Of a DNA stretch of 18,463 bases, positions 1 to 8,984 are shown one piece after another. Numbering within the stretch: the stretch's first letter is position 1; the number at the start of each line of letters is the position of its first letter. The stretch is from assembly GCA_904501665.1 (NCBI GenBank), contig CAJGBT010000018.1, forward strand, positions 1 through 18,463. Direction: 5' to 3'. Origin of the DNA: an uncultured Bacilli bacterium (GTDB taxonomy: Bacteria; Bacillota_I; Bacilli_A; Mycoplasmatales; Mycoplasmoidaceae). Position numbers and translations under genes: made by a program. The notes under the pieces were generated by a model. The model made no database searches. It was not told where the DNA came from and saw only the letters and a program-made list of their open reading frames with translations.

Positions 1-312
1 GAATTTGTAAAATTTCTTGAATCTAAAGGTGTGATTAAAAGGTTAATCCTATTAGGTCAACCTGAGTGTAATGGTTGTGTAGAAAGATTTCATAAGACTA
101 TCGATAAAAAATGTTGATCACAATTTAAACAAGCAAAATCACTTGATGAAATTAAAAGAATTATTTTTTGTTTTAGTTATGAATATAACTTCAAAAGGTT
201 CCATTATTACTCAGAATTAGAACATCTGCCTTATGCTCAAAGATTTTAATACCTAAAATTGCTATAAATTCTAATATAATGAGATATAGAAGTTGCCAGT
301 CCCAAAAGATGG
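1..312 (+). mobile_element. IS481-like element, copy 1, 3' end only
   Basis: This is the right-hand part of an insertion sequence; its left part lies outside the window. The end is set by a 16-bp terminal repeat, cagtcccaaaagatgg, at 297-312. The same 16 bp lie at 12578-12593, where they close the 5' end of copy 2, which runs on the opposite strand; the two ends are therefore inverted repeats. A close variant opens copy 3 at 18335. The family call (IS481-like DDE integrase) rests on the transposase. No target duplication can be checked because only one end is visible. Confidence 0.8.
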
Positions 313-320
313 TGCATTAA
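1..320 (+). pseudogene. IS481-like transposase, C-terminal part, frameshifted
   Basis: Reading from base 1 gives the catalytic end of a DDE transposase, including GQPECNGCVERFHKTID, which holds the last acidic residue of the triad (E of CVERFH). One TGA codon (115-117) is read as Trp. The frame hits TAA at 247-249. Compared with copy 2, a T5 run here is T4 (near 244-247), so a single-base deletion causes the stop; restoring it would carry the frame through the terminal repeat to TAA at 318-320. The intact copy probably ended there, with its last codons inside the repeat. This copy keeps the 37 residues that copy 2 has lost, so it shows the ancestral sequence of that region. It is unlikely to be active. 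Confidence 0.75.
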
Positions 321-398
321 ACATAATTTTGATTAATAATGTTTATAAATCTCGACTATTTCAAATTTGATGATTTCTATGTAAACCAAACATTCTTA

Positions 399-1142
399 TT
401 ATTTATAGTTTTTTAAATAATTATCTTTATGGATAAAAACCTTATTATTTTTTTTTAGTTTTTTAGGTAAATTGTTTTTAGGATTTAATGCTCAATTAAA
501 ATATAGTTTAGATTCTTTTCAATTAAAACCATACATTTCAGTAAAATATTGATCATAATTTTTAGGTAAGTAGAATTGGTTATTTAAAATTGTTTTTAAT
601 TCAATTCCATTAAATGTCATTGTTCGACAGTAAGAAATAAACTTATTACTTGTATATCAATTATTTTCTAATTTAAATTTAGGAAAAATAGATTCACAGC
701 ATATGGTATGAATTTCATATTTTTTATTATTGATTTCACATAAGAAAAAATCAATATATGCATCGTCTTTATAAAATGTTAAAAATTTATCCTTATCATT
801 ATGTTGAGATTTTTGGTATAAAATATATCCTAATTTTTCCAAATCGATAATTAGATTATTAATATTAGAAGTATCAAAAATATCATAATCAAGATCTTGG
901 TTTGTAGGTAAGCAATTATCTCTAATTAATTTAAGAGCTAACCCATGACCTAACATCCCTTGGTACTTTTTTAATACTGGCATCAACTCCTTATTTATTT
1001 CTAATGCATTAAGTGAGCTATTGCTATAGTGCTGATTAAAAAAATTTTGCATAAAATTCTTACGCAAAAAATAATCTATTTTTTTATTTGAAAATAATAA
1101 CTTAGATATTGGATTAAATCTCAAAAAACGTTTTAAATTCAT
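399..1142 (-). CDS. LicD/fukutin-like nucleotidyltransferase-fold protein
   Basis: This 247-residue protein is complete if TGA (657-659, 519-521 and 492-494) is read as Trp. Features typical of the LicD family are GHGLALKLIRD, then an acidic cluster NQDLDYDIFD around residue 80 in the place of the DDDID metal-binding motif, and near the C terminus FYLPKNYDQYFTEMYG followed by NWKES, the usual LicD ending. LicD-type enzymes move phosphocholine or another phosphorylated alcohol from a CDP-linked donor to a glycan. The acidic cluster is not the canonical one, so donor and acceptor are open. It stands alone, with no same-strand gene close by. The start is ATG at 1142; no good Shine-Dalgarno is seen. 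A second, canonical LicD is at 5880-6800. Confidence 0.6.
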
Positions 1143-1156
1143 ATAGATATTTTTTC

Positions 1157-1171
1157 TACTATTTAATAGTA
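1157..1171. promoter_or_regulatory. Small palindrome upstream of LicD-like gene
   Basis: tactatt-t-aatagta has perfect 7-bp arms with a 1-base centre, 15 bp upstream of the ATG at 1142. It could be an operator or part of the promoter. In DNA this AT-rich it may also be chance. Confidence 0.25.
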
Positions 1172-1329
1172 TTAAAAAATTTCTTAAATTGTTGAATTAT
1201 TAATCATTTTCTTATTATTTAATTTTAACAAAGTTTTAATTTTTTTAATGTATCACAAGTAATAGCAATTTTGAAGGAATGTAGAATTTGAATTACAAGT
1301 TAATTGCTCCACTTACATTGTTTAAATAA

Positions 1330-1598
1330 TTTATTTTATTAGTTTTTGATTATGATATATTTGTATATTCAAACTATAATATTAACAACCTTAAAGTTTT
1401 CCTATTAACAAACCAACACTATAATGATGTTGGTGGTATTAAAAGATATAATAAGAAGATAATAGAGTTACTCAAAAACAAAAAAATGATTTTGATGTTT
1501 TTATTTTAAGTGAACATACAAGATTAATTATTATAAAAATTCAAAATTCAAATTTATGTTTAGGAACTTGATATAGATATTACAATTTTTGGAATTAG
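1330..1598 (+). pseudogene. Remnant of a GT4-type glycosyltransferase N terminus
   Basis: From 1330 the plus strand reads about 50 residues including KVFLLTNQHYNDVGGIKRY. This resembles the first strand and glycine-rich loop of GT4 enzymes and parallels NILLIGNWNHPYKIGGLEKY of the GT4 gene at 10107-11272. At the A7 run 1480-1486 the frame shifts; one extra A would restore it, leading to NDFDVFILSEHTRL and then TAG at 1596-1598. The donor-binding C-terminal domain is absent. It is a broken fragment in the 514-bp gap between two minus-strand genes; I see nothing else identifiable in 1143-1656. Confidence 0.5.
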
Positions 1599-1656
1599 TT
1601 ATTGAATTTTCATTGGTATTATCATAATATATTGATTTTTAAAATATTTTAAAGTA

Positions 1657-2895
1657 CTAATAAAAATCAACAGTATCCATTTCAACTACTTCTAAATTAT
1701 CGTTTTTGTAACCATGTCAATACATTTTACCTTTAACATATGTGTCGTTTTTTTTATTTGCAATAAATTTAGTTTTTTTATTTAATATCATTGCTATATG
1801 CAATATGGAGGTGTCATATGCTAAAACATTTTTATTTTTATTAACTTCATTAATTAAATCCATTAATGTTTTTGTTTTATTAACTTTGTTTATAATGGTA
1901 AACTTACATTGATTTTTTTTATTTATTAATTCTTCTATAAACTTAGGTCCGTCCCCCACAAATGTTACCTTATAATTGACAAAATTTTCATTAATAAACT
2001 TAATCAAGCTATCAACCTTTAATCTTTTACCTTGTCTTGCATCATCAACCATAATTATTAAACTCTTTGAATTATTTTTAATGGGCTTAAAATACTTAGA
2101 AAATTCAAGCGAAGACAAACTTTGTTTTGGTAATTGTTGAAAATAAGCATAATAGGCAAAATCTGCCATAAATAAATTTTTACATTCATTTTTATTACCA
2201 AAAAAATTAATATTATATTTTTTTTTATTAATAATATTAAAACAAGCCATACTAATACTTGTTATTTTTGACATAAATACAACGGCGCTTTTTGATAATA
2301 AAGGAATTCTATCTATGATAACAAATTTTGGTAAAATTTCAAATATAGTTAATTTATTGTATTTTAAAAATAATGAATATAAATTTACAGATAATATAAA
2401 TTGTCTACCAAAAGAGAAAAAATTATTGTATTCTGGCAATTCATTAATTTCATTTTTAACTGATTTTAATAGATTATCAATGTTATTATATGTATCTTGA
2501 TAGTAGTGAGATGTTTTAATATCAAAAAAAATAAAGTTCAAATTTTTAAATTGTAATTTTTGAAAATATTCTTTAAATTTATTCGGACACAAAATATCTA
2601 CATTTTTAGTACCTGTGTCATCTAATATTTTTAAGAAACGGGAAAGAATGATTACATCCCCAATGGCACCATTAAAATCTAAATTTATAAGGTTTCTATT
2701 GGTTTTATATATTCCTTTTTTAACTATATTGATTTTTTTAAGTTGTTTTTCCTTTGAAAAATAAAAAAAGATATAAGCAAATAGTTTTGAAATAAAAAAA
2801 GGAATGTATGAAAATAACAAAAAAGTAGTTATTCAGCGGGCTTTTTTCAAATTAATTTTTCTAAAAACTAAACAAAAGACACTATTTTTATTCAT
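1657..2895 (-). CDS. GT9 family glycosyltransferase A (ADP-heptose transferase-like)
   Basis: This 412-residue protein is read from ATG 2895 with TGA as Trp (2833-2835 and 1717-1719). It has the two-lobed GT-B pattern of the ADP-heptose:LPS heptosyltransferase family (GT9). The N-terminal lobe has NGAIGDVIILSRF around residues 75-87, carrying the conserved Gly-Asp. The C-terminal lobe has VTFVGDGPKF and then DTSILH at about 361-366, equivalent to the DTGxxH donor-binding motif. A long hydrophobic/basic N-terminal stretch before the GT-B core probably holds it to the membrane. It is the last gene of the hldE-manA-GT9 run (33 bp after manA), which supports ADP-heptose as donor. Family confidence is good; donor and acceptor are inferred. 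It is paralogous to 7726-8949 and 12690-13898. Confidence 0.8.
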
Positions 2896-2928
2896 ATATA
2901 AATCTTGAATTAAAATGCTTAATCATAA

Positions 2929-3873
2929 TTATATATGATTTTGTTTTTTTAAAATATATGTAATTGCTATTTTCAAATTACCTTTTATAGTGAATGAAAT
3001 GTTTTCTTTTATTAAAACAGAAATCCCTTTTTTTAATTTAAAATCATTTATATATGTGTCATTAATATGATCTTCTAATATAACTAACTCAACTCAATAA
3101 ACATCGCTAAATTTAAATTCTTTTTTTCCATTAATATCATATATTTCAGTTCTAAAATAAGGGCAATAAATCATCAAGTTATTGGAAACCCTAGTTTTGT
3201 TTATTTTTATATTTAAATTAATACAGCTTAATGCATCATCTATATGCAATTTTCTTCTATCCCCATTATTATCAACTCTATCATAATCATATAGTCTAAA
3301 TGTTAAATCACTAGATTGTTGAATTTCAAATAAAAATGTGCCACTCTTAATAGCATGAACTGTTCCAGCAGGAATAAAAATAACATCATTGTTATTAATA
3401 GGAACTAAATTTAAAACTTCATTTCATTTATTTTGCTCAATACATTTTTTTATAACATTAAGGTCGTTTGTGGTTAATCCATATACTATTTCATTATTTT
3501 TTTTAGTTTCAATAATATATCAACATTCTGTTTTCCCAAATTTATTAAAATTAATTCTTGCATATTCATCGTTTGGATGAACTTGAACACTTAAATCATC
3601 ATTTGCATCAATTAACTTCGATAATAAAGGATAATCCTTTTCTCAATTATTAAATCAATCTCTATTATTTATAAAGAAATCATATAAATTTTTCTCAACT
3701 ACTTCTTTATTTAATATAAAAGATGGTTTATCTTTAAGAGCAGATATTAGATATAGTTCTCCTATTTTATCCTGAGTACCTTCATATCCATATGATTTTA
3801 GTTTAGAGCCACCTCATATCTTTTGATCATCAAAATTACCTTTAAGAAATATTAAATCTGGTTTAGCATTCAT
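2929..3873 (-). CDS. manA: Mannose-6-phosphate isomerase, type I
   Basis: This 314-residue protein matches the length of the short Firmicute ManA proteins. It interconverts an aldose- and a ketose-phosphate (fructose-6-P and mannose-6-P) with bound zinc. Visible signatures are GELYLISA (38-45), VQVHPND with metal ligands Gln97 and His99, GKTECWYI with Glu116, PAGTVHAI with His173, and QQSSDLTFRLYDYDR (185-199). TGA is used for Trp at several sites. The start is ATG 3873 with an AAAGAG ribosome site 8 bases upstream, 22 bp after hldE, so the two are surely co-transcribed. Its place between a heptose kinase and a heptosyltransferase-like gene raises the question of whether it acts on a seven-carbon sugar phosphate. 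A decayed second copy is at 8985-9915. Confidence 0.9.
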
Positions 3874-3895
3874 AATAAAACTCTTTAAACATAAA

Positions 3896-5257
3896 TTATC
3901 GACTTTTAATTTTTTTAACAATATTAGTTGTTGATTTATTTTTTACTAAATCAACAAACACTACTTTTTCAACATATTTTAGAGATTTCTTTTCAGGTAA
4001 ATTTTCTATTTTATAATCTCCGCCTTTAACATATACATCAGGTTTTATTTGTTTTAAACAATTATCTACAGTTAATTCATTGAATATTATTACCTTATCA
4101 ACATATTTTGTTGCTTCTAATATTAACTTTCTTTCATCTTCATTCTTAATTGGTCTATCATCACCTTTTAATTTTTTAACAGAAGAGTCACTATTTAAAC
4201 CTACAATCAAATAGTCTCCTTGTACTTTAGCTTCTTGTAATAATTTAATATGGCCTTCATGCAAAATGTCAAACACTCCATTTGTAAAAACTATTTTCTT
4301 GTTATTTAGTTTCAATTGATTAGATATTATCTTTAAAGACACATTGTTTGAAAATTCATATGTTCATACTACATTAGTTCCTTGTTTTTTTACAACTATA
4401 TTACACATGCTATGACAGAATTTAATAAGTTCTTTGATATCTTTTTTTTCTTGAAAAAAACTAGCAAAAGTAGCCACAAAAGTATCACCAGCTCCTGAGA
4501 CATCATTTACTTCTACTTTTTCTACATTTATCTCAAAAATGTCTTTTCTATCTTTTGATACAAAAATAGTTGATAATTCAGATCTTGTAATTAATAAGTT
4601 AGATTTAATTAAATTATTTTTATTAATAGTTTTTTTAATACTTTCAAATGTGTTATCAACTTGACCATAAATATTACAAAATTCTTTAAAGTTCAATTTA
4701 TAAAAATCTATGTTATCAAAAATTTGATAATTATTTTGTCTATTATCTACAATTAATTTCTTCTTGTATTGATGAGCTAGTTTTATGATGCTACTAACTA
4801 ATCTTTCTTTAATAAAGAAATCATGATATTTAGAAATTACAATAAAGTCATATGATGCAATGTTGTTCTTGATAAAAGATATAACATTATCAATTATTAA
4901 TTTAGATACCTTTGGTTCTATTTGACTATCATATCTAGATATTTGTTGCTTTTTGTTTGAAACTACTCTTGTCTTTATTTGTATTGAATCATCTACAATA
5001 AAAAGCTTGCATTTAATATTAAATTTTTTAAAATTGCTAGTTATTTCTTTTTTGTACTTAAATGAAGAAAGGCCTACAAAAGTACATTGGTTACCTTGTG
5101 ATGCAATATTACAAGCAACATTCCCTGCTCCACCTAATGATATTTTTTTACCTTGAATTAAGGATGTGATCACGTGAGCTTCATCTGAAATTTTTAAAGG
5201 GCGAACATATATATATTCATCTAAAATTAAATCACCTATTACCAACACATTAGACAT
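3896..5257 (-). CDS. hldE: HldE: bifunctional heptose-7-P kinase / heptose-1-P adenylyltransferase
   Basis: This 453-residue protein (E. coli HldE is 477) makes ADP-heptose in two steps: phosphorylation of D-glycero-D-manno-heptose-7-P at C1 and, after a phosphatase step, adenylylation of heptose-1-P. The N-terminal PfkB-type kinase shows SLGGAGNVACN (40-50) and the ATP/anion-hole motif DVSGAGDTF (252-260). The C-terminal nucleotidylyltransferase shows TNGVFDILHEGH with the HxGH at 333-336, GLNSDSSVKKLKGDDRPI, and VKGGDY. The domains are joined through a TGA (Trp) codon at 4364-4366; a standard-code reading would wrongly split the gene. ATG 5257 begins MSNVLVIGDLILDEY, the expected kinase start. 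It is first in the hldE-manA-GT9 run. GmhA, GmhB and HldD partners are not in this window. Confidence 0.9.
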
Positions 5258-5879
5258 ATTTAGAATTATATATTAATAAATGCTTGATTCAATTTTTTTG
5301 TATTTAAAACTTATATTTTTGAATAACTATTATATTTATAGTTGCTAAGTAAAAAACCAAAAATCATTTTAATTCATATTAAGCAATATCATAAATTTAT
5401 TAAGAATTAATTTGTTTTTAAAATTACAAATTTTTGATTATTAATTAAAAATATTACATTGAGAACTTTAATGAGAAAATATAACGAAATTAACATGTAA
5501 CTCAAATTTAAGTTTCTCTAAAAATTTCTAACTTCCTATCAGTTACATCAATAGTTAAAATAGGCTTCTTTTTTGATTTGTTATTGTATTATCTTTTCAC
5601 AATATTTATTATTTTAAAAATTTTTATTACTTTTAAATTATGAAAATTTTAGTTTTAATTTTACAAAATAAAAAATGATTAATAGTAGTTTTAATTTACC
5701 AACTAAAAAAATACTAGTTTTTAAAAAGTGTGTGGCTGTTTTTTGATATTTATTTTATGTTTTATAAATAACAACAATTTTACAATGATTATTGAATAGT
5801 TTTAGTCTTTTTTATGCATTAATTTAAGTATTATTATCTATATTTTCAATGGTTATGCTTCATATATCATACTTTATAT
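5258..5879. other. AT-rich gap without a recognisable gene
   Basis: These 622 bp lie between licD and hldE, both minus strand. Apart from the hldE promoter I find no convincing gene. A 26-codon minus-strand open frame (5508-5588) reads KPILTIDVTDRKLEIFRET at its end; it could be a coding relic. Its last bases (ttttagagaaact) recur at 14002-14020, upstream of the orphan start at 14053. Several A/T runs could serve as a terminator for licD, but none has a clear stem. Confidence 0.4.
5265..5292 (-). promoter_or_regulatory. Promoter of hldE, probably leaderless
   Basis: On the minus strand, TTGAAT (5292-5287), a 16-base spacer, and TATAAT (5270-5265). Only 7 bases separate the -10 box from the ATG at 5257, so transcription should begin at or next to the start codon. 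No Shine-Dalgarno fits, which agrees with a leaderless mRNA. Confidence 0.6.
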
Positions 5880-6800
5880 TTATTTAATTTTAGGTTCAAA
5901 GCCTTTTCGTCAAAAACAAGCTTTTACATGTAATGGAATTTGATATTCTTTTGGAGGAAGTTCTTTTCATTTTATATTGTAATATGTATTCAAATGATTT
6001 TCATAAGAAGGAATAGTTTTACAATCTAATCCTTCAAATTTAACTGTTATTAATTTATCAAAATCAGATATATCACAAGCTCTTTCAAAACATTGATTTA
6101 TTCCATAATAATTTCCAATTCTTGTGGATAATACTACTTCATTTTTATCATTTACCTTGCTTCCAGCTGGATAGCAACTTATGTGGTATATAGGTTTTTG
6201 GACTTTTCTAGTTTTTAAATAATATTTTTCAAAACCAATTAGGTGCTTATAAGTAAATGATCTAATTAATGAGAATGGTAGCATAAACAAAACTATAATT
6301 TTATCTACCTTGTTTTTAATAGGTTTCCATAGATATGGTTTGTGATGCATAAAATGCAATTTGCTAATAGCCTTATAATCAATATGTTGTTTTTCATAAT
6401 AAAATCATTCATTTTCTGGAATAAAATCTAATGGAAAAATGTCAATGTTCAAACCAATATTTTTACAACATTTATAGTGTGAATCATTTTCAGATGGAAT
6501 TATCTTAGTTCTTATTGATACTAATTTACCCATTGGTGGAAACATAAATCTATTATGATTAACATCCAAAATATAACATTTATCTGATTTAAATAATTTA
6601 GAAAACTTTTCATAATCTTCTCTAGGCATCATAACATCAATATCATCATCTCAAGGAATAAAACCTTTATGCCTTAATGCCCCAATTAAAGTCCCACCAT
6701 CCAATGAATATCGCAAATTATTTTTGGTACAAAAATTAATAAATTCTTTTAGAAGTGATAGGTATTCTTTTTTTATTTCTTCATTAGTTAATTTAATCAT
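5880..6800 (-). CDS. licD: LicD family phosphotransferase
   Basis: This 306-residue LicD protein has the canonical signature near the N terminus: SLDGGTLIGALRHKGFIPW (32-50) followed at once by DDDID (51-55), the metal-binding acidic motif of this nucleotidyltransferase fold. Further on, NIGLNIDIFPLDFIP is also typical. LicD transfers phosphocholine, or in relatives another phospho-alcohol, from a CDP-linked donor to a sugar at the cytoplasmic face. Several Trp codons are TGA, including 6651-6653 inside the signature. ATG 6800 lies 2 bases after the stop of the upstream GT2 gene. The aGGTGG ribosome site is formed by the last codons of that gene, so the two are translationally coupled. The choline supply genes (licA/licC type) are not in the window. 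Confidence 0.88.
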
Positions 6801-6802
6801 AA

Positions 6803-7711
6803 TTACCACCTATTTAATTTTTTTAATCAATATATCAATGTATAAAGAGGGAGTAAAACTATAAATTTTTTTCTAAATATTTTCCTATCAATTCTATTTT
6901 GTTTATTTAAGTACCTATATGAGGAACAGAAATTATATATAAAAATCAAAAATTGTTTTAAGTGTTTGCCAAAAAACACAAATTGTCATAACTCATATAA
7001 AGCAGAGTTGGGACAATGTAAAAATATTCATTCATTATTCTTATTATTTCATGAACAACCATTAATGGAATATTCTCATTTAATAAAAGGGATATCATTT
7101 TTTATTATCCCGCATTTTTCTCGGTAAAAAATTCAATTAATGTTTGTCCCACATATGCTAATTTCATTTTGCAAAAAGCTTAATTTTAAAAATTTTTTTA
7201 TTTTTTTTATTTTTGAGTTCACTATTTGTTGAGAAAAAATTCATGTTCTATCAGAAGACTGTGATAATGGATCTTTTGATTTTTGGTAATAATCATTCAT
7301 AGATAATCCCTCGTTAAAATATCTACTTGTTTTTAGGTTAATTGGATGATTTACATATTTAGAACACAATGTATAAAAATTAAATTTATTTAATGCAAGA
7401 ACATCTAAAATATAATCAATAGGTTTTATAAATTCTAATTTATCATCAAGATACAAATAAAAAACATTTTCATCTTTGTCGTTTGCTACATAATTTAGAG
7501 TGTTGAATGTTTTTCCAGTATTTTTTTTAGTGTCAACAATTTCTACATTTAATTTTTTAGAATATTTCAATCCCTTAATTTTATAGTCATTATTATTAAA
7601 AATGATAACCTTAACGTTTTTCTTATTATTAGTATATTTGTCAATAGAAAATATTAATCTTTGTAAAGGAATATCCCTCTTATAAGTTGAAACTAAAATT
7701 TTTAACAACAT
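6803..7711 (-). CDS. GT2 family glycosyltransferase
   Basis: This 302-residue GT-A glycosyltransferase starts MLLKILVSTYKRDIPLQRL, the usual opening strand and nucleotide loop of GT2. It continues with VKVIIFNNND (33-42), NTGKTFNTLNYV (64-75) and FYLYLDD (84-90), whose two Asp residues take the DXD metal position. It is continuous only with TGA as Trp (for example 7241-7243 and 7133-7135). The C-terminal third is basic and aromatic (ending YWLKKLNRW), possibly lying on the membrane. The frame is open upstream to 7771, but ATG 7711 matches the family start and just clears the divergent GT9 gene at 7726. The licD start follows the stop by 2 bases. The sugar is unknown. Confidence 0.8.
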
Positions 7712-7725
7712 ATTATAATTATAAT
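7712..7725. promoter_or_regulatory. 14-bp palindromic divergent promoter
   Basis: The whole space between the start codons of the GT2 (7711, -) and GT9-B (7726, +) genes is the perfect palindrome attataattataat. It holds TATAAT on both strands: 7714-7719 (+) and 7723-7718 (-), each 6 bases from its own ATG. Both genes would then have leaderless messages from mirror-image -10 boxes. No good -35 box is seen on either side. Confidence 0.45.
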
Positions 7726-8949
7726 ATGAATTATATAAATGTCTTTTATAGATTGTGTTTATATTTACCAAAATTTATTACAAAATATATTGCTAAATTA
7801 TTGATATTAAAAAATAAACAATGAAAAGCAATGAATATAAAATTTCATTTTCAAAAATGTAAAAAAAATCAATCAAATAAAAATTTAGTTATGTTCACAC
7901 ATGATGGAGCTGTTGGTGATTTAATAACATTGACTAGATTTTTATATCAATGTGAACAAGAAAAAGCTAAATTTGATTTATTGTCAGATATTAAACATAA
8001 AGAATTTTTAGAAAAATTTAATTTTAAAAATATTAAAATTTATTACTATGAAAATAAAATAATAAGTCATAATGAACATTATATTAAAAAAAAGCAACAA
8101 CAAGATAAAATAAATGATCTTAATGGAGATTTTAAATTTCCATATTCAATTAGTGAGCAAAAATATAAAAAGGTTTTTACTTTTCAACACTACCTAAATA
8201 CACTTTCTATGTTATTTCTTCAAAAAATAAACTATGAAAAATGTTTTTTATGAAAACAAAAAACTTTATATACAAGAGGAAAAAAAATGAAAGGCCACAT
8301 TCCATTTTTCTTTGATTATTCTCGTTATATTTTAATGACAGAAAACACCCCAATATTGTTTGCTCTTTTAACTTTAATTAATTTTAAGAAATTTAATTTT
8401 AAATTTTTTGGAAATAAAGAATGCAAATTCTTGTATGTTGCTGACTTAGCATATTTTTCATATTTTAACAAACTACCTATTAAGTCTTTATCTTCATTAG
8501 ATTTATCTAATTACTTTAAAATTGATAGAAAGAATATAAAACAAAAAAGCTTAATTATCATGATTGATGATAGAATAGGTGAAAATAAGCGATTAAAACT
8601 ACAATACCTTATTGATTATATTAATGCTTACTTTTCTAACTACAATGTAACTTTTGTTGGTAATGGCCCTAAATTTATGAAAGAACTATTCAATAAGAAA
8701 CAAGAATGTAAATTTAAAATTATAGACAAGGTGAACAAAACAAAAACATTAATGGATTTAATTAATGAAGTTAATAAAAACGAAAATGTTTTAGCATATG
8801 ACACCTCAATATTGCATATAGCAATGTTATTAAATAAAAAGACCACTTTAATAATTAATAATCACTTAAAACATAATTTTTTTAGATGACATAATTACCA
8901 AAACAAAAAGTTAAAAATTACAAATTTGGATGTTAAAAAATTTTATTAA
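7726..8949 (+). CDS. GT9 family glycosyltransferase B (ADP-heptose transferase-like)
   Basis: This 407-residue paralogue of the GT9 gene at 1657-2895 is continuous from ATG 7726 with TGA as Trp at 7816-7818, 8251-8253 and 8887-8889. The N-terminal region has a cationic amphipathic stretch (FYRLCLYLPKFITKYIAKLL) that the GT9-C copy echoes. The N lobe has HDGAVGDLITLTRF with Gly-Asp at 64-65. The C lobe has SLIIMIDD, VTFVGNGPKF and DTSILH, matching the donor-binding DTxxxH of GT9. Bases 8485-8861 are almost identical to 13440-13813 of GT9-C, while the N-terminal halves differ strongly. I chose ATG 7726 because the leader is conserved between copies. The donor is probably ADP-heptose through hldE; the acceptor is unknown. 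Confidence 0.78.
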
Positions 8950-8984
8950 TATAAAAATAATTTATGAGAATTTGGTTGTAAATA

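Noticed and set aside
3896..5257. hldE seen as two separate genes (kinase and adenylyltransferase)
   Set aside because: The break is a TGA at 4364-4366, which is Trp in this organism; the frame is continuous and the fused length fits HldE.
5508..5588. Small gene in the 5258-5879 gap
   Set aside because: Only 26 codons, no start codon with a ribosome site, and no recognisable family; kept as a note only.
7726..8949. GT9-B as two short genes or a pseudogene
   Set aside because: All breaks are TGA; with code 4 the frame is intact from 7726 to 8949. The same holds for GT9-C.
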